Assembly: GCA_032433765.1 (NCBI GenBank)
Contig: JAVIAB010000073.1
Location: forward strand, 61,464,552-61,528,551
DNA length: 64,000 bases
Direction: 5' to 3'
Source of the DNA: Megaustenia siamemsis
Taxonomy: Eukaryota; Mollusca; Gastropoda; Stylommatophora; Ariophantidae
Part shown: positions 11,495 through 21,675 of the stretch, piece by piece
How the letters are laid out: every line of letters starts with the position of its first letter
Position numbering within the stretch: position 1 is the first letter of the stretch
Program-made: the position numbers and the translations under genes
Notes under the pieces: generated by a model
Told to the model about the DNA's origin: nothing
What the model saw: the letters and a program-made list of their open reading frames with translations, nothing else
The model's database searches: none

Positions 11495-11995
11495 AATTAA
11501 ATCTAAGGCTAAGAACTTGGGAGGTATCGAGACATTTTTGACAATAGAAACAAGAAAAAGAGTTCGTAAATCTTATGTGGAGTCAGTCTTAACATATGGA
11601 TGTGAATCATTGACTATAGCACAAGAAACAAGAAAATCACTGGAGTCTGTAGAAATGTGGTTTTACAGAAGAATGTTGAGAATACCATGGACAGCAAAGA
11701 AGAGTAATGAAAACGTTTTGAAAGAAGCTAAAACAAAAATAGAGATAATTTCCAATATTAGGAAGAAACAATCATCATTTTTTGGCCATGTAATGAGAAG
11801 ATAACAACTGGAATATATTGTAACAACTGGGAAAATTGAGGGGCGAAGAGACAGAGGAAAGCAAAGAGAAAAAATACTAGACAGTTTAAGAGAATGGCTT
11901 GGCAGAAAGTCAACAACAAAAATGATAAATAACGATCGAGATCGAAAATTGTGGAGAGACATGATCACCTACGCCAGCAGGCTCGTTACTTGATG
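11495..11995 (+). mobile_element. LINE family A, 3' portion
   Basis: The translation covers the region after the RT palm. A 'YVESVLTYGCES' block is followed by 'MWFYRRMLRIPWTAKKSN', then 'FFGHVMRR', and after a stop an 'LWRDMITYASRL' block. A short (ATG)n tail follows at about 11985. This is the thumb and C-terminal part of a non-LTR polyprotein, with the catalytic RT missing by 5' truncation. The frame from about 11517 to 11804 is intact, and one stop interrupts the last 60 codons. It is the best-preserved family A copy in the window and the reference for the copies at 1322, 40855/41623 and 61330. Confidence 0.9.
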
Positions 11996-12264
11996 ATGAT
12001 GATAGAGCCTGTCTCAGGAAAAACATTTAATGCTCTGTAACACAATGAACAGATACAATGTTGATATTCTAGGCATTTCTAAGCACTGCTGTGCTGGACA
12101 AGGTCATTGAAAGACTTAATTAGGCAATACAAATTACTCTTTCAGGAAAGAAAATGGAAGCGTAGGGTTTATCCTGATCAAACAAATATATGCAACTCTC
12201 CTTGGTTACAACCTAGTCACGGACAGAATAATAATAATAATTAGACTAAGAAGGAAACAGTGAA

Positions 12265-13370
12265 ACACCACAGTTTGCATCAAAAGTATATGCACTCACA
12301 ATAGCAGCAAATGATAAACAAATTGTGGAATTTTAGAATTAAGCGCAGGATACAATAGCAAAAGTAGACACAAGAGACATTTGAATCATCATGAGAGAAT
12401 TTAACGCAAACGTTGGTCTGGAAAGAGCAGGAGAAAACAAAATAGTTCGGGAGCCATTCAACACAGGATATAACAGAGAGGAGAGACTCATATACTTTGG
12501 GATGAGAACAATCTTGCTATTGCCAACACTTTCTTGAAACAACAAAAAACCAAATAAACATCTTCCTGTCCAGCAAATATGGAGATCTGGAGTGACGTCA
12601 TCTAAAACACTGCCTGGCGGAAACAGCGACTCAGACCAAGAACTACTAATGCTGGATTTCAAATTAATGCTTTTGTTTTTTTACTATGAACTTTGTCTTA
12701 TTTATCTTGAGATCTGCTGTCACTTGAAGGAAGAAAGAAAGATGGTATATCTGAAAGTGGTGCAGACATTGTAACCTCCACGCTAGAGTACCATAAAAAA
12801 AAAATCAATGCTTTAAAAAAAGTGGTGAGAGGGGCACGACCAACAAGCACGACCAACTCAGATGTTGTACCATCAGAATACAGCATCGAAGTAAGAAAGA
12901 AATGTGATAATTTGAATTGTTGATGGCAGTACAAGAAGATATCGCCCCTGGACGAGCAAGACACACGCAAGAGATATTCTCATCTCGCTAAGTCTAAACA
13001 TCATCACTAGACAAATGCATAAGAAACAAAATTACACCTCAGAAAAAAAACTGATCCTCACAGAAAAAAAAAGAAAAAAATCTGAAGCAAATGGGAGTGA
13101 ATCGAAATGGCGACAAGTACAGAAAATACTCAAAAACAGTTAGAACAGGGATCATGAGAGAAAAAAATAAGAAGTTTTATTTTTCCTTTATGAAAGGCTG
13201 CGTCTGAAGTGAAGAGCTCTATCATCAGAGAAATCAGAGCAGGTGATTTGATAACAATAGTTCAAGTAATGAATGACCGCAGAGGCGACACACTAACCGA
13301 ACATCAGGTTTTGTTGCAATGATGGAGCGATTACTACACTCGATGTATGAAGATACTTCCAGACACTCAT
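12265..13370 (+). mobile_element. Degraded LINE: APE endonuclease remnant plus linker
   Basis: Translation in shifting frames shows 'VYALTIAANDKQIVEF', then 'REFNANVGLERAG' (the family's 'GDFNAKVG' block), then 'NNLAIANTFLKQQ', then 'SDSDQELLMLDFKL' (from the 'SDHELL' block). Together these are the second half of an apurinic-endonuclease-type domain. From about 13080 a linker follows, with 'FFFHLWKAASE' and 'LTEHQVLLQW-SDYY' resembling the 'RW.eYF..L' segment before the RT. There are many stops and frameshifts. RT N-terminal sequence at 13975-14400 and RT core at 15835-16280 lie in the same orientation and order, so all three may be pieces of one element opened by later insertions and simple-repeat growth. 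Confidence 0.75.
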
Positions 13371-13374
13371 ATAT

Positions 13375-13830
13375 TTTAACAGAACGCGAAGACAAAGAAC
13401 CAAAACTAGATAACTACATAAAGAACTACAACTAGATAAAGAACTAGAACTAGATAAAGAACTCATCATCATCATGTGCCATACAGGTTGGCGTAGGCGA
13501 TCATGTCCTTCCACTATCTTCTATCCACAGTGCATCGTATCAGTTCTGTTGTTGACTGTTTTCCATGCCATGACACCAAGTTATCCAGTACTTTAACTTT
13601 ATTTTAGATGAAGAACTAGAACTAGATAAAGAACTAAATAACTAGATAAAGAACTAGAACTAGATAAAGAACTAGAACTAGATATAGAACTACAACTAGA
13701 TAAAGAACTACAAATAGATAAAGAACTACAACTAGATAAAAAAACGAGAACTAGATAAAGAACTACAAATAGATAAAGAACTACAAATAGATAAAGAACT
13801 ACAACTAGATAAAGAACTACAAATAGATAA
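13375..13830. repeat. Short-unit repeat (gaactagataaa), in two blocks
   Basis: Degenerate units of 'aaagaactagaactagat' and 'aaagaactacaaatagat' (about 18 bp) occupy 13375-13463 and 13610-13830. The two blocks are separated by an inserted LINE G 3' fragment, so the array is split. Confidence 0.9.
13465..13605 (-). mobile_element. LINE family G, 3' end fragment
   Basis: This matches the copy at 62748-63100: 'ggttggcgtaggcgatcatg', then 'cagtgcatcgtatcag', and onward. It begins with catcatcatg on the plus strand, that is, an ATG-type tail on the LINE sense strand. It is 5'-truncated after about 140 bp and sits inside the short-unit repeat. Confidence 0.8.
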
Positions 13831-13974
13831 AGTTCGATTCGCCAAAGAGGAACAAAAATCTTAAGAGAGGGAGGTTGCCATGAAGTAATGATATCCCAGT
13901 TGAATTCACTCATGCTGGAGAGGAGGCCAATAATCGTATGTACCGTGTACTGTGTGTGAAGATTTGAAAAAAAA

Positions 13975-14400
13975 TGTACACTTGCTAAAAGCCTGGAAAA
14001 GATCAGTATAAATCCTCATTTCAAAGAAAAGAAATCTAAAGCTGTGTACCAACTACAGAACTATCGCTATAAGAAGGCGTGACAGCAATATACTCTTACA
14101 GATCAGCATGAAGAGAACAGAACAGAAGTTTAAACAACAAAAACTTCACGTAGTTCTAGAGTGTTTCAGAAGAGGTACCCGGGACCGTATTTTTAACACG
14201 AGAAACATCCTTGAGAAGTGAAGGGAATACAACATAGAACTGCATACACGTGTAATAGTATATAGATTGGGATATAATGGATCACATAATGGGAGATAGA
14301 TAGCATGGGTCGGATAGATTAGTTGTTGCTCCAAACTCAATGAATTATAACAGTAACGAAATTGTAAGCATTAACAGACACAGAATCATAACAGCCAGTT
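13975..14400 (+). mobile_element. LINE reverse transcriptase, N-terminal fragment
   Basis: The translation contains an 'AWKRSV' block, a 'CTNYRTIAL' block (the family's 'C.NYR.IsL' motif) and 'FRRGTRDRIFNTRNILEK' (the 'F..gR.T.DqIf..R.i.EK' motif). These are the fingers region before the first catalytic Asp. Frameshifts and stops are present. It has the same orientation as the endonuclease remnant upstream. Confidence 0.8.
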
Positions 14401-14643
14401 TTGGGGAAATGGACATTTTTTAGTTATTATTGGAAAAGTTCTGGGGATAAATGTAACACTTGAACCGCCTACATGTCCAGAGATTAGGTCGATAGATAAA
14501 CTCTGGAGCAGGTCAAGTTTATGAGAAAGATATCATTCTGGGAGTTGAAAGTAGCGTTGTTTTTAAGCTCAGAGGTTAACAAGATGTCAAGATGGAGTCT
14601 TGTTTTGTAAATTTCGAAACAAAAGTCATATATATATATATAT
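14401..14643. other. Spacer with TA run
   Basis: No gene recognised. A (TA)n run lies at about 14628-14646, immediately before the LINE R insertion site. Confidence 0.5.
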
Positions 14644-14787
14644 ATAGTTCAACTATAGAACAACTGGTGTAATCAGTCGCTGGACACTGAGGGAATTGCT
14701 GAGGAGGGGATCTGAGCACCTATGGACATGTTCGGAGTGCAATGATGATGACCCGCAAATAACTCAATAACTCAATAGTTCAACTAT
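14644..14787 (+). mobile_element. 118-bp LINE R 3' end with 13-bp target-site duplication
   Basis: The inserted segment (14657-14774) matches the terminal part of the LINE R copies at 1870 and 46925 and ends in two units of the AATAACTCA-type tail. It is flanked by a perfect direct repeat 'atagttcaactat' at 14644-14656 and 14775-14787. A short 3' fragment plus TSD is the expected product of severely 5'-truncated target-primed reverse transcription. Confidence 0.85.
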
Positions 14788-14869
14788 GCGTTAAATCATT
14801 GGCTGCGAGATAACTGTGCAGAAACTGAGTCATGAACTTATGCAAATGAGAGAGAGGTATTTAAACTCA

Positions 14870-15350
14870 TGCAATAGCAGAAATAGAAGACAAGAGAAGA
14901 GAAGAGAGAACTTTTAGAGCAGAGAAACAACAGAGCAAAATACAGAAACACCATGAGAGAGAAACATTTAAAGTTGGAATTATAGAGACAGGGAAACACT
15001 TAGAATTAGAATTATAGAGATAGAGAAACACTTAGAGTGAGAGAGATAGAGAAACACCTAGAGTAAGAGAGATAGAGAAACACTTAGAGTTAGAATTGTA
15101 GAGATAGAGATAGAGAAACACTTAGAGTGAGAGAGATAAATACTTAGAGTTAGAATTATAGAGATAGAGAAACACTTAAGAGTTAGAATTATAGAACTAA
15201 ACACTTAGAGTTAGAATTATAGAGGTAGAGAAACACTTAGAGTTAGAGAAATAGAGAAACACTTAGAGTTAGAGAGATAGAGAAACACCTAGAATTAGAG
15301 AGATAGAGAAACACTTAGAGTTAGAGAGATAAGTATCTCTCTAAGAGAGT
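14870..15350. repeat. Degenerate ~26-34 bp purine-rich repeat
   Basis: Units built on 'gagatagagaaacacttaga' with optional 'gttagaattata'. Unit length is irregular. It precedes an unremarkable AT-rich stretch. Confidence 0.85.
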
Positions 15351-15834
15351 AAGATAGTAACCAGTTCGATATATATAAATCAGTCAGTAATAACATAGTT
15401 TAGTTGGAAAGTGTTCCAAGATTCAGATGTTTTGTGTTCCAGAGATCGGTAGTAAGTAGATTAAAAGTGGCATTGAATAAGTTGGGATATAGAATAAAAG
15501 TATTGCCAGACAAGTTGTGAATGAAAGTTAGAATGTTAAATACCACAGACAATTAGTATAGCGAAATGACTCAATAGATATCGGCGCTAGCCTCTGGGTT
15601 CATCTAAATAAAGAACATTGATTTATAATGTTAAGTACTACACAAGTTCATCATGTGCCAATAGAATGTTTAATAAACTTGAATGTACATGATTTTCATC
15701 GCCTATGATTGTTGTCTACGTCAGATAGACATTGTCAAAACGTTGTGCTGTGATCTATGTGAAGCCTGTCTGAACAACATAGCAATAGTCCAATCAAAAA
15801 TGAGTAAGACACAAACTTATAAAATCCAAGAACA
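15351..15834. other. No gene recognised
   Basis: AT-rich spacer, no domain seen. Confidence 0.4.
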
Positions 15835-16280
15835 CATGCTACATAGATAAGAGCAAGGCTTTTGATGGCGCACAACGTCGAAAACTGTGGAACGTCATGA
15901 GAAATATAGGCTTTCCAACATACCCAATACAACGTATAGAATCGCTATATCATCAACAGCCAGCAGCTTCCAGGATAGCGGGCAAAAATTACATTTCTGT
16001 AAAGTACACAAGTGAGTGAGGCAGTGATGCATGCTCTCGCCATACCTGTAGCAAGAACTTCATGAGAAATGTCAGAAACGATGACAGATTTGTGAATTCA
16101 CTCTCACAATAAATGGCAACATACTTCCAGAACTCAGATACACCGATGACACAGTCCTCCTCTCAAACAGTGCACAAGGACTAAAAGAGACAATTCAGTG
16201 TGTTAACAAACAGTGAAAAGCAAAACCTCTATCTAAACATACAGAAAACTAAGATAATGACCATTGACAAAAAAAAATCA
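15835..16280 (+). mobile_element. LINE reverse transcriptase core fragment
   Basis: The translation in shifting frames shows 'DKSKAFDGAQRRKLWNVM' (motif A block, 'AFD'), 'IQRIESLYHQQPA', and after a damaged middle 'LRYTDDTVLLSNSAQGL' (motif C, YTDD in place of YADD), then 'LNIQKTKIMTI'. The 'QGC.LSP' block between motifs A and C is not readable. The copy is inactive. It could continue the element represented at 12265-13370 and 13975-14400. Confidence 0.85.
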
Positions 16281-16307
16281 GCAGCTTATAGAGATGACAG
16301 CCACCAT

Positions 16308-16600
16308 CATCATGTGATGCTGTTGTAGGGTTGCACTGTTATTTCTCCATATCACACTTGGTCTACCTCATCTCACCACCTTTCTCCTTTGTAAACGTCT
16401 TGTTGGTCTAGAATCAGACGACACTCTTTCATGGTGTGCAGATGTTTGTTGTTTTTATGCAATGGCCTACATGCCTTCATGGCGTTAATCGTCTTTCTGG
16501 CATCCCCTGCACCTTCTTTCAATTCCGAACGTATGGACTTTGTCCCTCCTTCGGAAATCCTTGAAACGAAGTCGAGAGGGAGATAATGCGACTGGGTAAA
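16308..16600 (-). mobile_element. Possible LINE 3'-end fragment
   Basis: The left edge begins catcatcatgtga on the plus strand, like the ATG-tailed 3' ends of families C and G, and the segment contains a 'ttcggaaatccttgaaacg' word. I cannot align the body to another copy in the window, so this call rests on the tail only. Confidence 0.3.
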
Positions 16601-16639
16601 GCACTATCTCCATATCCTGTGCCCAGGCAGAGTAGGCAA

Positions 16640-17690
16640 AGTTACATTCGCACTAGACCAGATGGCTCACTGTTCAACCTAGCACGACTAAGAGCAAAAA
16701 CCAAAACAAATGTTGCCCTACTTAAAGAATTTTTTTTGCTGACGACGCAGCCCTAGTCGCTCATAGTGAGGCCACCCTACAGTCGCTGATCAACAACCTG
16801 GATAAAGCATGCGACCTTTTTTCACTGTCAATTAATGTTCAGAAGACAGTAATACTAAATCAAGGTGACTTCAAACTTCTATCTATTACTCTAAAAGACT
16901 GCCCACTAGAATCAGTACAGAAATTTACATATCTTGGATCCACAGTTACGCAAACCATCTCTCTTGATGAAGAAATAAACTGTCGAATTGGTAAGGCAGC
17001 TACGACCTTCGGCAAACTCACAAAAAGGGCATGGAACAACACGAAACTAACTCAAAAGACTAAACTCTTAATATATCAAACATGTGTGCTTAGCACACTA
17101 CTATATGGATCCGAAACCTGGACAACATACTCAAACCAGGAAAAAAGACTAAATGTCTTCCACATGCGATGTCTCCGCAAAATAATGCACATCAAATGGC
17201 AAGACAAAATAACCAACTTAACTGTCCTGCAACGTGCTAAGACCCTAACAATCATGTCGATGCTCAGAAGTCGAAGGCTAAGATGGCTGGGGCATGTCCA
17301 ACGGATGGAAGAAAAACGCATTCCTAGGCAAATACTATATGGCGAGCTAAAACACGGAAAAAGACAAATTGGCAGACCTAAACTACGATATAGAGATATC
17401 TGCAAATCATCTCTGAAAGACTTCTCCATCTGTGAAAACGACTGGCAACATCTGGCAAGTGATCGCACATCATGGAGAGCATGTATAAGGAACGGTATAA
17501 CAACATTTGAGACTGTTCTAAGACAGGACTTAGAAGAGAAGGGACTCATGAAAAAAGATGGTAAACCCTGTGGACCAGCGAGCCTGACCTGTTCATTATG
17601 TGACCGCGTGTGTTTGTCAAACATTGGTAGAATTAGCCACGAGAGAAGCTGTTCGGCAAAAACAATACCTCAAAAAAATACGCAATAGCC
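16640..17690 (+). mobile_element. LINE family E: RT motif C to the C-terminal zinc finger
   Basis: The frame reads from an 'FFADDAALVAHSE' motif C block (just after a T homopolymer at about 16729) through 'LSINVQKT', 'FTYLGSTVTQ', 'LLYGSETWTTY', 'MRCLRKIMHIKWQDKITN' and 'RWLGHVQRM'. It ends with a Cys2-His-Cys cluster ('CSLCDRVCLSNIGRISHERSC' split as C-x2-C, H-x3-C) and a stop at 17688. From about 16740 to the stop I see no in-frame stop, so this is the best-preserved C-terminal half in the window. The endonuclease and first RT motifs are missing by 5' truncation. The terminal zinc finger is a known feature of many animal endonuclease-RT LINEs. Confidence 0.9.
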
Positions 17691-18151
17691 TCCACTAGAC
17701 CGTCTGACAAGACGAAAAGGGTACATATATACATGCCTTCATTGATAAGTCTATTGTAGTCAAGTGGCAGCCGCTTTGAATAATGTCCGCATGCACCAGG
17801 ATAGCAGACCATAACTGATGAAGACCTTGTTTCACCTTCCAGGACTGACTGGCAATAGACTAACTAGTCTGACCAAATAAGTAGGGATCAAAGATGGGGA
17901 CAACCCTATAACCCAAAAATAGCACATCGAAGGTGGATGTATCGGGCCGAAATGCGCAAATAGCGTGGCTTGATGTAGATTAGCGACACAGTGCATCTAC
18001 GTCCATGTAATGTTCTTTTAAGAGACAACGATGAGGAATAGTTTTGAATACAGAAGAAGTAGGTAGGTACATTACAAATAACGTATCTGTTATTTACACA
18101 CTCATTTAGATGTCAATTGCACTTCAATTTCCATATGATATTGTAAACGTA
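17691..18151. other. No gene recognised
   Basis: Possible 3' UTR of the LINE E copy, followed by unrecognised DNA. Confidence 0.4.
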
Positions 18152-18260
18152 TCTCTCTCTCTCTCTCTCTCTCTCTTTTTCTCTCTCTCTCTCTGCGATC
18201 AGGACTCAATCAGAGTAGGATTCCAGACTCTCACATGAAGTCAGCTGTCTGTTTAAGTGA
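18152..18260 (-). mobile_element. LINE family H 3' end with (GA)n tail, severely truncated
   Basis: Positions 18195-18260 match 37550-37615 of the large LINE H copy with about two differences in 66 bp. At both places the match stops where a (TC)n run begins on the plus strand (18152-18194 here). On the LINE sense strand this is a 3' end followed by a (GA)n tail. The copy is cut after 66 bp of LINE. I could not find a clear target-site duplication. Confidence 0.85.
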
Positions 18261-18261
18261 A

Positions 18262-19880
18262 TTGACATTATAATTAAAGTCAATTAGAGTGTTAGATCCA
18301 CTCTGCTTGAATACCTGTTAAAACGTTGCACTGCGTTCCGCGCCAGTGGCCCAGTGCATCCGATTTCAGCCAGCATTTTGTTCAGGTTTTCTTTCCTTAA
18401 CCTATTTTAGGAAGCGAAAGCAGCAGAGCTGGAAGTTGTCAGCGACCCACAGCTGATGGCTTACGACAGGATCGGTGAACCAGAACCATCCAGACCCTGC
18501 TGCACATCTCCATGGTGGCTCCAGCAACAGACTGACCTGTCTAGTCTGGCCAAGCGAGTAGGAATCGAAGAGGGAAAACAACCCGGTACTCACAAATACC
18601 GTGCTGAGGTCGGATGTGTTGAGCCGAAAGGCGCAAATATCACATTTATACTGCAAACCACAACACAACGCAGACATACATTCTCTCTCTACGTCATTTT
18701 AAGAGCGGATGACGAAGAGATGTACTCCTTTAGTCATCGGGCGAACGCAAGCAAGCAAGCAATCTCCACATTATTCTATATCATTTAACCCGTGACTGCA
18801 CCCTAATGTTAAGTCATTTTCCACACTAATTCATATGTTCACTTTTATTAATTTGTCAGTTTTGTATTAATTTTATCTCCTCCTTGTAATTCTGAAATCC
18901 CCCTATTTGTTTGTCTCCGACATTTTTCTAACTGTTCTATCGGTTGCGGACAAATGTGTATGTCAATGATCCATAATATCAATTCATTGCACTCTTAATT
19001 TAATCACCGTTGAACTCTAGTTGTTTCTTCATTACTCTCTAATTTATATGTTTATTGCACCCTATATAACCTGTCCATTACATCGTGTATCGACTCATTA
19101 CAATATTAATTACTTTTCCATTTGACTTTCCCCCTAGTCCAGCATAAATTACACTCCACTCTATTTCCTGACTTGAAATCTGAGAACATTCATCATTGCT
19201 TGCATGAGCTTCAACTCTTTCGGTCACGTCACTCCTAGTTTTTTTTTTCCTTATTTAAGAACATGTCAATCAATTTATTTAGCTTTCCGTCTTTTAACTG
19301 ATCTCAGAAATATGTTTCTCTGTCGTGGGATCACGTTTCCCTGTACTCATTAGTGATGGCTTGCAGACTCGACAGCACTAATCACACACAAACTGCTCAT
19401 TGATTGAAATGTTTAGAGTTTAGAAAAAAAGACCAGGTGGACTATAAAAAAAAAATAGTTATCCAATTCTCTGTTTATAGAAGTATTGTTATCACCACTT
19501 AGACTACTTGTTCGAGTCCTTACAATAATTATCGACTGTTTAGAAATAATAATTATTTTCAACAGATCTTAGCGTGTGAGATGCTTCATGGAAAACATTA
19601 ATGTCACGAGTGAGGAGATCACTTGCACATGAGATTGCGTATTGTTCTATTATTATCTCAGAAAACATGTTCGTACCAATAGGGGGTCAAAGCAATGACA
19701 TGCAAATGAATGCTTAAAAATACGCAGCTGCAGTCAAGCTAAATGTGAAGGAGAATTGAAACAAAAAAAATAGAAAGAATGGTATGGGCATACCTTTACG
19801 TGATTAACAAGACTTCATTCATGAGCTTGTAAAAGATAAAAAAGATGGTAAATGGAGAGGGGTCCATTCACTGATACACA
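18262..19880. other. No gene recognised
   Basis: About 1.6 kb of mostly AT-rich DNA. The overlapping frames at 18402-18677 (minus) and 18456-18788 (plus) share no family resemblance with anything I know and may be chance. Nothing here can be supported as a gene. Confidence 0.45.
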
Positions 19881-19884
19881 CGCA

Positions 19885-19887
19885 CAT

Positions 19888-19919
<32 letters not shown>
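19885..19919. repeat. (CA)n microsatellite
   Basis: A CA dinucleotide run of about 34 bp. Confidence 0.95.
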
Positions 19920-19921
<2 letters not shown>

Positions 19922-20102
19922 TTGACAAACAAAAAAAATAAGAAAATAAAAGTGGTACAAGAAACTCATGATTACAGAAGTTCATACCCCAAGGGTCAAG
20001 AAGTACGAAGAGTTCGGTAGACAACCTTCAGACACGTGGTTGGAAACTGCCACAGGTGTGGTCGAGGATAAAAAGTGGCTGCCACTCGCCACGCTTCACA
20101 AT

Positions 20103-20348
20103 GATTAAAAGTAAGTAAAGAGCCCCCGTCACGCCAAGTGGCGTATAGGGGATATGGTGTTAGTGACCATCAATTTTACAGACCTTCAGCACTTGATTTT
20201 TGGGGTAATGTGGTCGGTATTACGCCCGTGCCACTTTACTTTCCCAGAAAAAAATCAGGTACCCATTTAAGACTGGGTGAACCCGGAAGCCGTCGGTTGG
20301 GATCGAACCCTAACCCTTGTCCTTTGTAGTACATTTCTCTAACCACTT
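20103..20348 (-). mobile_element. tRNA-derived SINE S2, left arm of an inverted pair
   Basis: On the reverse strand a head with A-box-like sequence near 20345 and a B-box 'gggttcgatcc' at about 20292-20302 is followed by a core containing 'cccagtcttaaatgggtacc'. It then runs through a body to a tail of agtaaag/ctttact units at about 20108-20120. The body and tail match the copy at 20447-20645 in opposite orientation. The core resembles the SINE at 4505-4715. Confidence 0.8.
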
Positions 20349-20446
20349 CACAATGACTAAGTCTAGGCTTAATAAGTTTAACATAAAATATTGTAGAATT
20401 GTTTCCCGGAAACAAAAAAATATTTTTATTTCACTTTATTTCTGTT

Positions 20447-20645
20447 AAGAGGTAAGGTTCGATCCCAACCGACGGCTTCCGGGTTCACTCAGCCTTAAAG
20501 GGGTACATGATTTTTTTCTGGAAAAGTAAAGCAGCAAGGGCGAAATACCGACCACATCATGTGCTGAAGGTTTGTAAAATTTATGGTCACTAACAACACA
20601 TTCCCTATACTCCACTTGGCGTGGCGGGGGCACTTTACTTTACTT
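20447..20645 (+). mobile_element. tRNA-derived SINE S2, right arm of an inverted pair
   Basis: This copy starts at the B-box 'ggttcgatccc' (20457-20467), so the A-box half is missing. It runs through the same core and body as 20103-20348 and ends in a (ctttact)-type tail. Its orientation is opposite to its neighbour, and the two are about 100 bp apart. Confidence 0.8.
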
Positions 20646-21004
20646 ATTTCTGTTAGTTTTGTGAAAGCGTTGCTGTTGTCATTGTCTGACTGTGTACATA
20701 GTAAATAGTTGCCCTTCTTTGTGTTTGGTGTTCACCGAAGTTGAGAATAGTTGGAGTCTTCCTCACCATTCGCCCTTCAAAGGAGGTTAAGTGGGTGTAG
20801 ATGCATTGTGTTGTGCAGCGAGACTGTGATATCTGCACCTTTCAACCCGACATTTACGACTTCAGCACGACATTATGAGTACCGGCTTGCTTCCTTCTTC
20901 AATATCTACTTGCTAGGCCAGACCGGGTAGTCCCAGGGCACGGCTGGGAAGTAGATCAGGTTTTGATCATCTGTTTTCGATTGAATGTTGATTTTGTTGT
21001 TCGT
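20646..21004. other. No gene recognised
   Basis: Spacer. Its right part contains 'ggtagtcccagggcacggc', unrelated to the flanking array as far as I can see. Confidence 0.4.
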
Positions 21005-21288
21005 CGATCCAGTGGGTCGCTGACCGTACTCTGCCCTGTTGTTCACCCATCCAGTGGGTCGCTGACCGCACTCTGCTCCGTTGTTCGCCGATCCAGTGGA
21101 TCGTTGACCGCACTCAGCCCTGTAGTTCACCGATCCAGTGGGCCGCGGACCGCACTCTGCTCCGTTGTTCACCGATCCAGTGGGCCGCTGACCGCACTCT
21201 GCTCCGTTGTTCACCGATCCAGTGGGCCGCTGACCGCACTCTGCTCCGTTGTTCACCGATCCAGTGGGTCGTTGTCCGCACTCATTTC
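21005..21288. repeat. 42-bp minisatellite
   Basis: About seven units carrying 'gttcaccgatccagtggg' then 'cgctgaccgcactctgctc'. Because 42 is a multiple of 3, long frames run through on both strands (minus 20906-21307, with a 14-residue period containing ECGQRPTGSVNN; plus 20963-21388). I regard these as repeat read-through. Confidence 0.9.
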
Positions 21289-21290
21289 TA

Positions 21291-21391
21291 TAGATGGTCC
21301 GAGGCAAAATCGAATTTACTCCTTACTCTCGGCACAGCGCCGTGCCACGAGAAACCAAATGCTAGAACGCACGGCCAACTCAGCCTAGTGA
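21291..21391 (-). mobile_element. S1 SINE core, truncated
   Basis: The reverse strand contains an A-box-like 'taggctgagttggc', then 'tttctcgtggcacggcgct' and 'cctcggaccat', which parallel the tRNA-like core of the S1 element at 47437-49129. The head and tail of S1 are missing. It directly abuts the 42-bp array. Confidence 0.7.
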
Positions 21392-21429
21392 GGATTTTTT
21401 TAAAAAGATGGAGAAGATTAACAAGATGG

Positions 21430-21675
21430 TGAAAAAGAAGAACCAATGTACCGATGAGGAAGAACTAGAGGGAGAAAAAGAGGAAGAAAAGGGAGAAGAA
21501 GAAGAAGAACAGGTGGAAGGTGAAGCAGAACTAGAAGAAGAAGAGGCAGTGGAAGAAGAAGATGATGAGGAAGAAGAAAAAGATGGAGAAGAAGAAGAAC
21601 ATGAATAAAAAGAAAACTAGATGAAGAAGAACTAGAAGAAGAAGAAGAAGAGGAAAATGAAGAAGTAAAAAGAAA
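21430..21675. repeat. GAA/GAAGAG purine tract
   Basis: A plus-strand tract dominated by gaagaa and gaggaa. The Glu-rich plus frame (21408-21608) and the Ser-rich minus frame (21418-21792) are low-complexity read-through. Confidence 0.85.

Noticed and set aside
20906..21388. A 133-codon minus frame with an ECGQRPTGSVNN repeat, considered as a secreted repeat protein
   Set aside because: The unit is 42 bp and the opposite strand is equally open. No signal peptide is seen.
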